DNA of 64,000 nucleotides from Stenotrophomonas maltophilia (GCF_002799245.1 NZ_NEQV01000005.1:186001-250000), one strand, 5' to 3'; counted from the first letter of the stretch, positions 1 through 9,044 are shown. Program-made: numbers and translations. Notes: generated from the sequence alone by a model not told the origin.

Positions 1-197
1 TAACCGGTGATGACCATGTCGGGCTGCTGCTGTTCCACCAGTTCCAGCAATACCGCGCGTCGGGTGGTCTGGCCGGTCACCGCAACCTGCGGAAGCATCC
101 GCAGCGAGCTCACCATGCCGAGCACGAATACGGCATGTTCGTCCGCCACCACCACGGTCCTGGCAGTGGCGTTGGTCTGGGAGCCCGAACCCTGCAA
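1..197 (-). CDS. Response-regulator-like receiver protein, cut by window edge
   Basis: Only the N-terminal part is present; the gene runs off the left edge on the minus strand. Read from a candidate TTG at 197 (a run of three GTG codons at 155-149 is the alternative), the frame gives the start of a receiver domain: a hydrophobic strand followed by ADEH, where receivers usually have an acidic pair, and then PDMVITG. In FixJ/NarL-type receivers the residue at the last position of that motif is the phosphoacceptor Asp; here it reads Gly. The start lies a few bases after the stop of the DUF4388 gene, so the two are probably co-transcribed. A LuxR-type DNA-binding half outside the window is likely but unseen. 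The start codon is uncertain. Confidence 0.55.
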   Translation of the reverse strand, partial: MQGSGSQTNATARTVVVADEHAVFVLGMVSSLRMLPQVAVTGQTTRRAVLLELVEQQQPDMVITG

Positions 198-201
198 CCG
201 T

Positions 202-834
202 TCACCCCGATGCAGCGCGCGCAGCACGGGGGCGCAGCAGCCACGAGAGCACGCCATGTCCGGCGGGGCGCGCCGGTGGCGTTGCGCCGACGAACGCCGG
301 CCACGCTTTTCTGGCCTGTTTCAGGCCGTGCAGTGCGAGCTGCACATTCTGCAGCGGCATCTGCGTGCGGCGTGCGATGTCGTGCGCACTGGCACCCTTT
401 TCCAGCATCGGCGCGACCCGGTCCAGGAAACGCTGAAGCTCCAGTGGAAGCGCGGCCTTCTTGGCCTTGATCAGCATGAACACCGTGTCCGGATCGGATA
501 GCGGGCCCGTCGCCGGGTCTGTCGCTGAAACGGTCGGCTGTCGGCGCGGAAACAGCTGCAGCAGGTCCAGATGCAGGGCCTGTGTCGCGTAGATCGGCTT
601 CTGTTCGAAACTGAAACTGCAGCGATGCCTGGAGAACCACCGGGCCAGCTTGAGGATCCGGTGCCTGCCCTCGATTTTCTGCTCGATGGAGAACGAGGCG
701 ACCAATCCCGCGGCCACATGCAGGTTCAGGGTCTTTCCCTGGACCGGGCCGAGCGAAAGCACGCCCGACCGATCGCCAACCAGCGCAATGATGTCTTCCA
801 GGTCGATGCCGTCCAGGTCGCCATGAAACGCCAT
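202..834 (-). CDS. DUF4388 (PatA N-terminal-like) domain protein
   Basis: A protein of 210 residues, starting at the Met of MAFHGDLDGI. An upstream in-frame Met at 993 exists, but the residues between look non-coding. The first 100 or so residues match DUF4388, the domain at the N-terminus of PatA-like regulators (short hydrophobic start, then DLEDIIALV and a SGVLSLG strand). The C-terminal part, ending in an Arg/Pro/Ala-rich tail, contains a helical segment that could be a small winged-helix-like module (SAHDIARRTQMP). DUF4388 proteins are usually found near two-component and gliding or motility regulators. Here the gene is followed at once by a receiver-type gene on the same strand. The molecular function is unknown. 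Confidence 0.7.
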   Translation of the reverse strand: MAFHGDLDGIDLEDIIALVGDRSGVLSLGPVQGKTLNLHVAAGLVASFSIEQKIEGRHRILKLARWFSRHRCSFSFEQKPIYATQALHLDLLQLFPRRQPTVSATDPATGPLSDPDTVFMLIKAKKAALPLELQRFLDRVAPMLEKGASAHDIARRTQMPLQNVQLALHGLKQARKAWPAFVGATPPARPAGHGVLSWLLRPRAARAASG

Positions 835-1107
835 GCCTCCGCCTCCCGATCCATTCCATGTTGCGGTTCCGGACACTGCAGGAACGCCGCGCCTGTGAGG
901 TGGCGAGAATAAGGCGGTGAGCACGCTGGCCCGCATGAGACCATTACGATTCTGGTGTGCGGCACCCTGCTGCAAGGCCTGGATTACCTGCAACCACCGG
1001 CGTTTTCGGGGTTGTCTTATTGGGTGCCGGCATGCGCGTGCCTACCATTTTCTCCTTCACCGGAGCCCCGCTTTTGGCTGGGGGCACGCATAGGGAAGGA
1101 GCAAGTG

Positions 1108-1575
1108 ATGGCCTCGATCAGGGTCCTGCTGGTGGGTGATCGAACGATGGAGCGGCTTGCGATGGAGTCGCGCCTGTCGATCGATGCGCGGGTCTGCGTT
1201 GAAATGGTCAGTGACGCCTGCAGTGCGGCGACATTGGTGGAATGGCGGCACTACAGCCTGCTGGTGGTGAATGTCACCGGGCTGGGGCGGTCGCTGGTGG
1301 ACCTGATCAACACGTTCTCCGAGCACTCGCGCGAATCGCGCATCGCCTTCTTCGGTGGCAGGTCCACGGCGATGGTGAAGGCTGCGGAGCTGATTGCCCA
1401 GGCGCGGGGGCTGGCCCTGCTGAAGGTTCCCGGGCTGGATCAGCCTGGGGATGGCAGCCGGGAGTACCGCCGGTTTGTCGGAGAACATGTCTGCGGCGTG
1501 CCGGCGGGCCCCGTGCATGAAGATTGCCTGGAGCCGCCCATCATGGCGCAGCCTCCCGCTTCCCGCCTGAGATGA
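1108..1575 (+). CDS. Receiver-like protein lacking the phosphoacceptor Asp
   Basis: A protein of 155 residues. The start is the ATG at 1108, 8 bases after a good Shine-Dalgarno (GGAAGGAG at 1094-1101). The first 110 or so residues follow a receiver (REC) fold: strand IRVLLVGD, a central strand LLVVNVTG and a late Lys in LALLKVPG. The usual acidic pair is reduced to one Asp (GDR). The phosphoacceptor position is Asn, and the Thr/Ser of the signalling strand is replaced (AFFGG). No output domain follows, so this is a stand-alone pseudo-receiver. It is divergent from the DUF4388/receiver pair to its left. It probably acts by protein binding rather than phosphotransfer; that is inference. Confidence 0.65.
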   Translation: MASIRVLLVGDRTMERLAMESRLSIDARVCVEMVSDACSAATLVEWRHYSLLVVNVTGLGRSLVDLINTFSEHSRESRIAFFGGRSTAMVKAAELIAQARGLALLKVPGLDQPGDGSREYRRFVGEHVCGVPAGPVHEDCLEPPIMAQPPASRLR

Positions 1576-1739
1576 TCCGGCGCCCAGTCCTGGCGCTGGG
1601 GTTGGCGATGCGTGCGCAGCGTTGTCAATCTTCAATACGTTGCACTGCATGGGTCATAGCGGATTGGTAACTTCATTGGCACGAATTTGCGACACACTGA
1701 AGACGACCATCCGAGCCAGGACAGACACGGAGACTGTGG

Positions 1740-2312
1740 GTGACCGAGGCAAGCCAACAACGCAGCCTGCGACAGCTGGTCGGACCCGTCGGGGCCGACT
1801 TCCAGCGGCGGGCCTTGCCCCCCGGCTGGGTCTGGGCCGTGCTGGGCGTGCTGCTGGCGGCCACCTGGCTGACCGAGTTGCCGGCCACGGCGGCGGCGGC
1901 ACTGGTGGCCAGTGCGGTGGTGGTGCATTGGCCGCAGCGCGGCCGTACCCACTGGCTGGGCTGGCGCCTGCCGGCACTGGCCGTGATGGCGGCCCTGCTG
2001 TGGGGGCCCGAGGTCCTGTCGCAGTGGTTCGAGCACGGCCTGGCCGTGGTGCTGATGTCACTGGCCAGTCTCAGCATAGGCGTTCATGTCTGGCAGTCGC
2101 GACAGTTGGCGCGCCAGTTGCAGGGTGCGGCCGATTCGCTGGATGACGCCCAGCTGCTGGCCCTGTTGCCAGCCGATGCGGCCCAGCTGGCGCAGCAGTG
2201 GCGCGCGGGCGATGATCGTCATGCGCCGGAACTGGCGGTGGTGATGCATCTGGCCGTGATGCACGCGGCCTTGGCACCACGCATGCGCGGGCAGGGCGTG
2301 CTGGCGGGGTGA
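1740..2312 (+). CDS. Small inner-membrane protein of unknown function
   Basis: A protein of 190 residues read from GTG at 1740, with GGAG about 6 bases upstream. Residues about 28-50, 55-70 and 75-125 form three to five hydrophobic segments (WVWAVLGVLLAATWL, a second around AAALVASAVVVHW, then LPALAVMAALLWG and AVVLMSLASLSIGVHVW). A Gln/Ala-rich, probably cytoplasmic, C-terminal helix region follows. No enzymatic motif is visible and I do not recognise the family. It is followed directly by a tandem array of palindromes. Confidence 0.6.
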   Translation: MTEASQQRSLRQLVGPVGADFQRRALPPGWVWAVLGVLLAATWLTELPATAAAALVASAVVVHWPQRGRTHWLGWRLPALAVMAALLWGPEVLSQWFEHGLAVVLMSLASLSIGVHVWQSRQLARQLQGAADSLDDAQLLALLPADAAQLAQQWRAGDDRHAPELAVVMHLAVMHAALAPRMRGQGVLAG

Positions 2313-2321
2313 TCCGCCTTT

Positions 2322-2523
2322 TGTAGAGTCGAGCCATGCTCGACTGCTTCTTCGCCGAAGCCGAGCATGGCTCGGCTCTACAGAAGGCCAGGGCAGCCGA
2401 GCATGGCTCGGCTCTACAGAAAGCCAGGGAGCCGAGCATGGCTCGGCTCTACAGAAGGCCAGGGCAGCCGAGCATGGCTCGGCTCTACAGAAAGCCAGCG
2501 AGCCGAGCATGGCTCGGCGCTAC
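2322..2523. repeat. Tandem SMAG-type palindromes (one plus five copies)
   Basis: A GTAG-headed palindrome at 2322-2345 is followed by five copies of an inverted version ending in CTCTAC, starting at 2360, 2396, 2431, 2467 and 2502. Each is a near-perfect 22-base palindrome built on GCCGAGCATGGCTCGGC. The spacing alternates 36 and 35 bases because the linkers alternate between two forms, so the true unit is a 71-base dimer. GTAG-headed palindromes of this kind are the SMAG REP family of Stenotrophomonas. The array fills the gap between a plus-strand gene and the 3' end of smpB. Confidence 0.9.
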
Positions 2524-2527
2524 AGCC

Positions 2528-3031
2528 TTACGCGTCGCGGTTGCCGCGACGCATCACCCGCTGCTTCTCGATCGCCCAGTCGCGGTCCTTGGCGGCATCG
2601 CGCTTGTCGTGGGTCTGCTTGCCCTTGGCCAAAGCGATCTCGAGCTTGATCTTGTTCTTGCTCCAGTACATCGCGGTGGGCACGATCGTGTAGCCATCGC
2701 GCTCGACCTTGCCGATCAGCTTGTCGATCTCGTTCCGGTGCAGCAGCAGCTTGCGCTCGCGGCGGTCCTCGGCCACCACATGGGTGGAGGCCTGGATCAA
2801 CGGCGTGATCTGTGCGCCGATCAGGTAGATTTCGCCATGCTTCACATAGGCGTAGGCGTCGATGATGTTGCCGCGGCCCGCGCGGATCGACTTCACCTCC
2901 CAGCCCTGCAGGGCCAGGCCGGCTTCGAAGCGCTCTTCGATGTGGTACTCGTGGCGGGCACGCTTGTTCAGCGCGATGGTCTTGGTGGCCGTCGCGCTCT
3001 TTGCTTTATCCTTGCCGCTGTTCTTGCTCAT
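2528..3031 (-). CDS. smpB: SsrA-binding protein SmpB
   Basis: A protein of 167 residues, the usual length for SmpB. It binds tmRNA and brings it to stalled ribosomes for trans-translation. Family hallmarks are visible: the N-terminal [10 protein letters not shown], the central [16 protein letters not shown], a KLLLHRNEI segment, and a basic C-terminal tail rich in Lys/Arg ([10 protein letters not shown], then [10 protein letters not shown]) that enters the ribosomal decoding site. The start is MSKNSG; the longer reading frame upstream runs antisense through ratA. It is divergent from ratA with a 57-base gap that must hold both promoters, the same smpB/ratA arrangement seen in many gammaproteobacteria. 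Confidence 0.97.
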   Translation of the reverse strand: MSKNSGKDKAKSATATKTIALNKRARHEYHIEERFEAGLALQGWEVKSIRAGRGNIIDAYAYVKHGEIYLIGAQITPLIQASTHVVAEDRRERKLLLHRNEIDKLIGKVERDGYTIVPTAMYWSKNKIKLEIALAKGKQTHDKRDAAKDRDWAIEKQRVMRRGNRDA

Positions 3032-3088
3032 TTCCGTATTGTCTCCGATTCGGGCCCGCCCGGTCGATTGCCGAAACGTCCTGTATTC

Positions 3089-3514
3089 ATGCCTACTATC
3101 CGCCGCAGCGCCCTGGTCGAACATTCGGCCGCGCGCATGTTCGACCTGGTCAACGATGTCCAGGCCTATCCGCGCCGTTTCCGCTGGTGCTCGGCTGCCC
3201 AGATCCTGGAGCAGGGCGAGGACCGCCTGGTGGCGCGCCTGGACCTGGGCCTGGGCTCGTTCAGTACCTGGTTCCAGACTGAAAACACCCTGCAGCGCCC
3301 GCACTGCATTGATATGCAGCTACGCGATGGCCCGTTCAAGCAACTGCACGGCCGCTGGGAATTCCATGCGCTGGCCGAGGATGCCTGCAAGGTGACCCTG
3401 ACCCTGGAGTTCGAACCCAGCTCGCGCCTGCTCGGCCCGGCCCTGGCGATCGGCTTCCAGGGACTGGCCGATCGCATGGTCAACGATTTCGTCCGCGTCG
3501 CCGACGAGGCCTGA
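3089..3514 (+). CDS. ratA: RatA family protein (START-like/cyclase fold)
   Basis: A protein of 141 residues from ATG at 3089. It belongs to the polyketide cyclase/START-like family that includes E. coli RatA and mitochondrial Coq10, and starts with the typical [20 protein letters not shown] followed by a YPRRF segment. In E. coli RatA was described as inhibiting 70S ribosome association; the relatives bind coenzyme Q. The toxin label is therefore historical and the role here is not settled. The stop is 3 bases before rnfH, so the two are one operon, opposite smpB. Confidence 0.92.
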   Translation: MPTIRRSALVEHSAARMFDLVNDVQAYPRRFRWCSAAQILEQGEDRLVARLDLGLGSFSTWFQTENTLQRPHCIDMQLRDGPFKQLHGRWEFHALAEDACKVTLTLEFEPSSRLLGPALAIGFQGLADRMVNDFVRVADEA

Positions 3515-3517
3515 TCG

Positions 3518-3775
3518 ATGATCGAGGTCGAGGTGGTACTGGCCTGGCCGCAGCGGGTGCTGTCGCGCCGCGTGCAGCTGGAAGAGGGGGCGACCGTGGC
3601 CGACGCCATCGCCGCTGCTGCATTGGAAGGCAGTGCCGACTGCCCGGCGGCCGCCGTGCATGGCGTGCTGGCGCGCCCACAGCAGGTGCTGCTGGAGGGT
3701 GACCGCATCGAACTGCTGCGCCCGCTGCTGGCCGATCCCAAGGACAACCGCCGGCGTCGCGCGCTCGGCGGTTGA
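3518..3775 (+). CDS. rnfH: RnfH family ubiquitin-fold protein (RatB)
   Basis: A protein of 85 residues that matches the RnfH/RatB family (a beta-grasp fold). The N-terminal IEVEVVLAWP and the conserved end ELLRPLLADPKDNRRRRA are diagnostic. The biochemical role of the family is unclear; it was linked by name to Rnf electron transport and by neighbourhood to ratA. It begins 3 bases after ratA stops and is probably translationally coupled. It is convergent with bamE. Confidence 0.92.
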   Translation: MIEVEVVLAWPQRVLSRRVQLEEGATVADAIAAAALEGSADCPAAAVHGVLARPQQVLLEGDRIELLRPLLADPKDNRRRRALGG

Positions 3776-3784
3776 TCCCGGCAA

Positions 3785-3802
3785 CCCGTCCTTGCGGACG
3801 GG
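3785..3802. terminator. Hairpin between convergent rnfH and bamE
   Basis: A perfect 7-bp stem (CCCGTCC/GGACGGG, 3785-3791 and 3796-3802) with a 4-base loop sits between two convergent genes. There is no T run on either side, so termination is plausible from position but not proven. Confidence 0.4.
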
Positions 3803-3810
3803 CAGGGGGC

Positions 3811-4203
3811 TCAGCGGCCCTTCTTCTTCTTGTCCTTCGGCAGGTTGCGGCCGAACTGGCGCACGGTCTGCTGGGCCAGGGCCTTGTCGTTGCCCGGGAA
3901 GTAATCGCCTTCCCAGCGGGTCACGGCGTCATTCTCGAAGAACACGACGAAGTTCTTCACCTCGGTACGGCCCAGGCGGTTCACGCGCTGGCTGGAGGTG
4001 TAGTCCCAGCGCTGGGCGTGGAACGGGTCGGGAATGGACGGGGTGCCCAGCAGCGCGGTGACCTGCTGCTTGCTCTGCCCGACCTGCAGCTTGGCCACGG
4101 CATCTTCCCGGATCAGGTTGCCCTGATAGATGGGTTGCTTGTAGATGATGCCGCACCCGGTGGTGGACAAGGCGACGGCGGCGACCAACAGGAGATTGCG
4201 CAT
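3811..4203 (-). CDS. bamE: Outer membrane assembly lipoprotein BamE (OmlA/SmpA)
   Basis: A protein of 130 residues with a lipoprotein signal: a short basic start, a hydrophobic stretch and a lipobox ending STTGC, so lipidation is expected at about Cys17. BamE is an accessory lipoprotein of the BAM complex that folds outer-membrane beta-barrels. Family features include IYKQPIYQGNLI, GQSKQQVTALLGTP and the strand FVVFFENDAV. The C-terminus is a run of Lys (KDKKKKGR). It is divergent from fur, the known omlA-fur arrangement of Xanthomonas and Pseudomonas, so the 103-base gap probably carries overlapping promoters. Confidence 0.95.
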   Translation of the reverse strand: MRNLLLVAAVALSTTGCGIIYKQPIYQGNLIREDAVAKLQVGQSKQQVTALLGTPSIPDPFHAQRWDYTSSQRVNRLGRTEVKNFVVFFENDAVTRWEGDYFPGNDKALAQQTVRQFGRNLPKDKKKKGR

Positions 4204-4306
4204 CGGGACTGGCGGTTGGGGAAATCAAACCGATGATACACTCCCGGCGTGCCACCGCGACCCAATCCGAGGCAGCTGGCGCTAAATCGCCAATGAACGG
4301 AGACCT

Positions 4307-4714
4307 ATGGAAACCCACGACCTGCGTAAAGTCGGCCTGAAGGTGACCCATCCGCGGATGCGGATCCTGGCGCTGCTCGAGCAGCGCAATGCCCAGCACC
4401 ACATGACCGCCGAAGACATCTACCGCCAGCTGCTGGAGCATGGCGACGAGATCGGCCTGGCCACGGTGTACCGGGTGCTGACCCAGTTCGAGGCCGCCGG
4501 CCTCGTGCTCAAGCACAATTTCGAAGGCGGCCAGGCCGTCTACGAGCTGGACCGCGGCGGCCACCACGACCACATGGTCGACGTCGACAGCGGCAAGATC
4601 ATCGAGTTTGAAAGCCACGAGATCGAGGAGCTGCAGCGCAAGATCGCAGCCGACCACGGCTACGAACTGGAAGAGCACTCGCTGGTGCTGTACGTGCGCA
4701 AGAAGCGCAAGTAA
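4307..4714 (+). CDS. fur: Ferric uptake regulator Fur
   Basis: A protein of 135 residues with GGAG 4 bases before the ATG. Fur is the iron-responsive repressor. Visible are the winged-helix start LRKVGLKVTHPR, the recognition helix region LATVYRVLTQFE, and the metal site HHDHMVDVDSG with a later His. E. coli Fur has a CxxC motif just after HHDH for a structural zinc; here those positions are Asp and Ser, so the protein lacks that zinc site, as in Pseudomonas-type Fur. It is divergent from bamE and followed by a strong terminator. Autoregulation is likely, but I could not pick out a clear Fur box. Confidence 0.97.
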   Translation: METHDLRKVGLKVTHPRMRILALLEQRNAQHHMTAEDIYRQLLEHGDEIGLATVYRVLTQFEAAGLVLKHNFEGGQAVYELDRGGHHDHMVDVDSGKIIEFESHEIEELQRKIAADHGYELEEHSLVLYVRKKRK

Positions 4715-4743
4715 GCCGTTGCGGCCAGCTGGATGCCACGAAA

Positions 4744-4767
4744 CCCCGGGCCTTGCCCGGGGTTTTT
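4744..4767 (+). terminator. Rho-independent terminator of fur
   Basis: An 8-bp GC stem, CCCCGGGC (4744-4751) with GCCCGGGG (4755-4762), a 3-base loop and a run of five T. It lies 30 bases after the fur stop. Confidence 0.92.
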
Positions 4768-4786
4768 CGTTGATGGGCCTGATGCT

Positions 4787-4826
4787 GGGGTCAGATCCCT
4801 TTGCTGGCGCAAAGGGATCCGACCCC
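4787..4826. repeat. GGGGTCAGATCC-type palindrome
   Basis: A long imperfect palindrome with arms GGGGTCAGATCCCTTTG and CAAAGGGATCCGACCCC around a short loop. It is one of six members of this family in the window, unlike SMAG in sequence. It lies just downstream of the fur terminator and 12 bases from a second copy. Confidence 0.85.
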
Positions 4827-4838
4827 GCCGACCTCATT

Positions 4839-4879
4839 GGGGTCAGATCCCTTTTCCCACGGGAAAGGGATCTGACCCC
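4839..4879. repeat. GGGGTCAGATCC-type palindrome overlapping a gene end
   Basis: Arms GGGGTCAGATCCCTTTTCCC and GGGAAAGGGATCTGACCCC. The minus-strand SGNH hydrolase gene reads into this copy. Its last residues (about GSDPFPVGKGI) and its TGA stop at 4843-4845 are made of repeat sequence. Confidence 0.88.
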
Positions 4880-6099
4880 TGACCTCCAAGCAGCGCATCC
4901 AGGTCCACCGCCTCGGCCATGGCCCGGTGGCCCGCATCGCCCGGGTGCAGGTGATCACCGGAATCGTAGGTGGCGGCCATCCGTGACGGATCGGCCGGGT
5001 CGCGCAGTGCCGCGTCGAGGTCGATCACTGCATCGAACGGGCTGTCCGCCCGCAGCCAGGCATTGAGCTTCTGGCGCAGGGCGTCCTTGCCCGGAGTGTA
5101 GTAGTCGTCCAGCGGCGTGCCGGGCAGGGCGCCGGCGAACGGCGGCAGGGTGGCGCCCACGATCCGCACACCTCGGCGGCGGGCCCGTTCTGCGAGGGCG
5201 CGATACCCCGCCTGCAGCTCGCTCAGCGTGGGCCGGGCCTGGCCCCGGGCGAACGCGGTGCCGGGCCAGCTGATGTCGTTGATACCGATCAGCACGATCA
5301 CGCTGGCCACGCCGGGCTGCTCCAGCGCGTCGCGCTGGAACCGGGCAAGGACAGACCTGCCCATGCCGTCGCGCAGCAGTCGGCCGCCGGAGATGCCTGC
5401 GTTGACCACGGCGACACCGCGCGGTGCCAGGCGCGCGGCCAGGTGGTCAGTCCAGCGCTGGTCCTGGTCGAGGCTGGCAGTGGCACCGTCGGTGATCGAA
5501 TCGCCGATCACCACCACGCTGCGCGCGCTGGCGTCGGCCTCGACCTCGATGCCGGCCAGGAACAGGCGGGCGGTGGTGCTGCTGGCTGCGCTCAGGGCCT
5601 GGGCCCGGCTCTGGTCGCCGGGCGCGATCCAGCTGGTCTGGCGGCCTTCCCAATGGAAGGTCTGGACGGTTGCCGGCCCCGGCACGAACACGCTGACCTG
5701 CAACGCCTGCCGGTCTTCCGTGGCCAGTGGCAGCGGATCGCTCAGCCGTTCCTGGCCTGGGCCGATCAACACGCCGGGCCGGCCGTCGAAGCTGAGCGGC
5801 TGCGGGGCGGCACCGGCGCGAGCGGCTACGCTGGCGGCCCCGATCCGCAGCGGCCGGGTGCCGTAGGCGTTGCTCAGCCGCACCCGCAGCCGAGGCCCGC
5901 CCAGGCTGATGCGCGCCGTCTGGCGGAAGGTCTGGTCTTGCAGCGTGGCCGGTACCCGGGTCGGGAACAGGAAGTCCGCGTCCCAGACCGGTTGCGGGCT
6001 GGCCTGCCAGCTGGCGACCCAGTGCGGGGCGGATGCGGCACTGGCCGCGCCGGACAGGGCAAGCAGGGCGGTGGTGGTGAGCTGGCTCAGGCGGTTCAT
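4843..6099 (-). CDS. Secreted SGNH/GDSL-family hydrolase
   Basis: A protein of 418 residues with a Sec signal peptide (MNRLSQL, hydrophobic stretch, AASA). After an N-terminal beta-rich region of about 185 residues, the SGNH blocks are visible: GDSITDG with the catalytic Ser near residue 196, the Gly block GISGGR near 235, GIND near 272, and DHLHPGD near 380 giving the Asp and His of the triad. These enzymes cleave ester bonds of lipids, polysaccharide acetyls or other esters outside the cell; the substrate is unknown. The start at 6099 places the signal peptide correctly; the longer frame adds residues before it. The last 11 or so residues come from a palindromic repeat. It is divergent from a LysR regulator that may control it. 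Confidence 0.9.
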   Translation of the reverse strand: MNRLSQLTTTALLALSGAASAASAPHWVASWQASPQPVWDADFLFPTRVPATLQDQTFRQTARISLGGPRLRVRLSNAYGTRPLRIGAASVAARAGAAPQPLSFDGRPGVLIGPGQERLSDPLPLATEDRQALQVSVFVPGPATVQTFHWEGRQTSWIAPGDQSRAQALSAASSTTARLFLAGIEVEADASARSVVVIGDSITDGATASLDQDQRWTDHLAARLAPRGVAVVNAGISGGRLLRDGMGRSVLARFQRDALEQPGVASVIVLIGINDISWPGTAFARGQARPTLSELQAGYRALAERARRRGVRIVGATLPPFAGALPGTPLDDYYTPGKDALRQKLNAWLRADSPFDAVIDLDAALRDPADPSRMAATYDSGDHLHPGDAGHRAMAEAVDLDALLGGQGSDPFPVGKGI

Positions 6100-6146
6100 C
6101 GGAGGGTCCCGGGTGGAGGGACGGCCATGGTGATTCCGCCACCACC

Positions 6147-6187
6147 TGTGAACTAGACTGCGCATGGATAATCATCTGTGAACTGGA
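6147..6187. promoter_or_regulatory. Direct repeat, candidate LysR operator
   Basis: Two copies of TGTGAACTRGA (6147-6157 and 6177-6187) lie 30 bases apart, about three helical turns, in the 97-base gap between the divergent hydrolase and LysR genes. The second copy ends 9 bases before the LysR start. The position suits an autoregulator site, but the repeats are direct rather than the usual T-N11-A inverted form. Confidence 0.45.
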
Positions 6188-6196
6188 TTCATCGCC

Positions 6197-7114
6197 ATGG
6201 CGCGACCCGACATCAACCGATCCGGCGAACTGGAAGTATTCGTACGGGTGATCGAGACCGGCGGCTTTTCCGCCGCGGCCCGCACGCTGGACATGACGCC
6301 CTCGGCGGTGAGCAAGCTGGTGGCCCGGCTGGAGCAGCGGCTGGGCACGCGCCTGTTGCAACGCTCCACCCGCCAGTTGCAGCTGACCCCGGAAGGTTGC
6401 GCGTTCTACGAACGTGGCCTGCGCGTGCTGGCCGACCTGGAGGAGGCCGAGCGCTGCGCCAGTGCCCACGCCGAACCGCGCGGGCGGCTGCGGGTCAATT
6501 CCAACGTGCCGTTCGGCCAGCATTTCCTGTTGCCGCTGCTGCCGGCGTTCCTCGACCGCAACCCGCAGGTGGGCGTGGACCTGACCCTCAACGACGAGGT
6601 GATCGACCTGCTTGAGCAGCGTACCGACGTGGCGGTGCGGGCCGGGCCGCTGAAGAGCTCCAGCCTGGTGGCGCGACGTCTGGGCGCGACGCGGATGATG
6701 ATCGTGGCCGCGCCGGCCTACGCGCAGCGGCATGGGCTGCCGCGCAGCGCCGAGGAACTGCAGTCGCACAATCGGCTGGACATCGGCCATGCGCGCGCGA
6801 TGCAGGGCTGGCCGCTGCTGCAGGAGGGGCGCGAACGGATGCTGCTGCCCAGTGGCAACGCCCGCGCCAGCAATGGCAACGCACTGCGTCAGCTGGTGCT
6901 GGGTGGCCTGGGCATGGCGCGGCTGGCGACCTACCAGGTGCAGGAGGACATCGCCGCCGGGCGCCTGCTGCCGGTGCTCGAAGAGGCCAACCCGGGTGAC
7001 CTGGAAGAGGTGCACGCGGTGTTCCTGGGGCAGGGCGGATACCTGCCGCTGCGGGTGCGTGCGTTTCTCGATTTCCTGGTGGAAAAGGTGGATCTGGCGC
7101 GGCCGCTGGGGTAG
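6197..7114 (+). CDS. LysR-family transcriptional regulator
   Basis: A protein of 305 residues. The N-terminal winged helix-turn-helix is clear (ELEVFVRVIETGGFSAAAR, then SAVSKLVARLEQRLGTRLL and STRQLQLTPEG). An effector-binding domain follows from about residue 95, of the CrgA/DhmR-like type that usually regulates a divergent neighbour. Here that neighbour is the secreted SGNH hydrolase. The stop codon TAG at 7112-7114 is the TAG of the GTAG head of a SMAG palindrome, so the repeat abuts and defines the gene end. Confidence 0.92.
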   Translation: MARPDINRSGELEVFVRVIETGGFSAAARTLDMTPSAVSKLVARLEQRLGTRLLQRSTRQLQLTPEGCAFYERGLRVLADLEEAERCASAHAEPRGRLRVNSNVPFGQHFLLPLLPAFLDRNPQVGVDLTLNDEVIDLLEQRTDVAVRAGPLKSSSLVARRLGATRMMIVAAPAYAQRHGLPRSAEELQSHNRLDIGHARAMQGWPLLQEGRERMLLPSGNARASNGNALRQLVLGGLGMARLATYQVQEDIAAGRLLPVLEEANPGDLEEVHAVFLGQGGYLPLRVRAFLDFLVEKVDLARPLG

Positions 7115-7259
7115 TGCCGGCCGCTGGCCGGCAACCTCATGATCTTCATCCACCTGTGGCGCGCTGCCGGCCAGCGGCCGGCACTACCGCGCGGAAGCCG
7201 AGCATGGGCTCGGCTCAACATGAGAAACCGACGTGTAGAGCCGAGCCCATGCTCGGCTC
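7111..7259. repeat. Two SMAG palindrome pairs
   Basis: The first pair is GTAGTGCCGGCCGCTGGCC (7111-7132) with its inverted copy at 7166-7187. The second is GCCGAGCATGGGCTCGGC (from 7197, with a decayed CAAC end) facing GTAGAGCCGAGCCCATGC (7235-7259). Head-to-head SMAG pairs like these can fold into one long hairpin in RNA, and they lie between the convergent LysR gene and recN. Confidence 0.88.
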
Positions 7260-7267
7260 CACGGGCC

Positions 7268-8929
<1,662 letters not shown>

Positions 8930-8989
8930 GGGTAAGGGGGTGTCAGCAGCCGCGCAAAGCTAGCACGCGGGCGCAGGAGGTCCAATGAC

Positions 8990-9018
8990 TTGCCAAGGCG
9001 AGGCGCCGCCATTATCTA
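8990..9018 (+). promoter_or_regulatory. Candidate hrcA promoter
   Basis: TTGCCA (8990-8995) and TATCTA (9013-9018) are spaced 17 bases, a sigma-70-like pair 27 bases before the hrcA start. The same stretch also holds a weaker heat-shock-like reading (CTTGCC, then CCATTAT). Read from sequence only. Confidence 0.45.
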
Positions 9019-9044
9019 GTGTCCGTGTCTCACAGGTTGATTCC

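Noticed and set aside
1677..1690. Sigma-54-like site TGGCACG...TTGC before the small membrane-protein gene
   Set aside because: The GG to GC spacing is 9 bases, and sigma-54 promoters need 10; no activator site was seen.
2336..3088. Extension of ratA upstream through smpB and the SMAG array
   Set aside because: The extra residues come from antisense smpB and palindromes; RatA family length fits the ATG at 3089.
8960..8986. Half-CIRCE-like CTAGCACGC upstream of hrcA
   Set aside because: The left half matches 7 of 9 bases, but the right half at the proper spacing matches only about 4 of 9.
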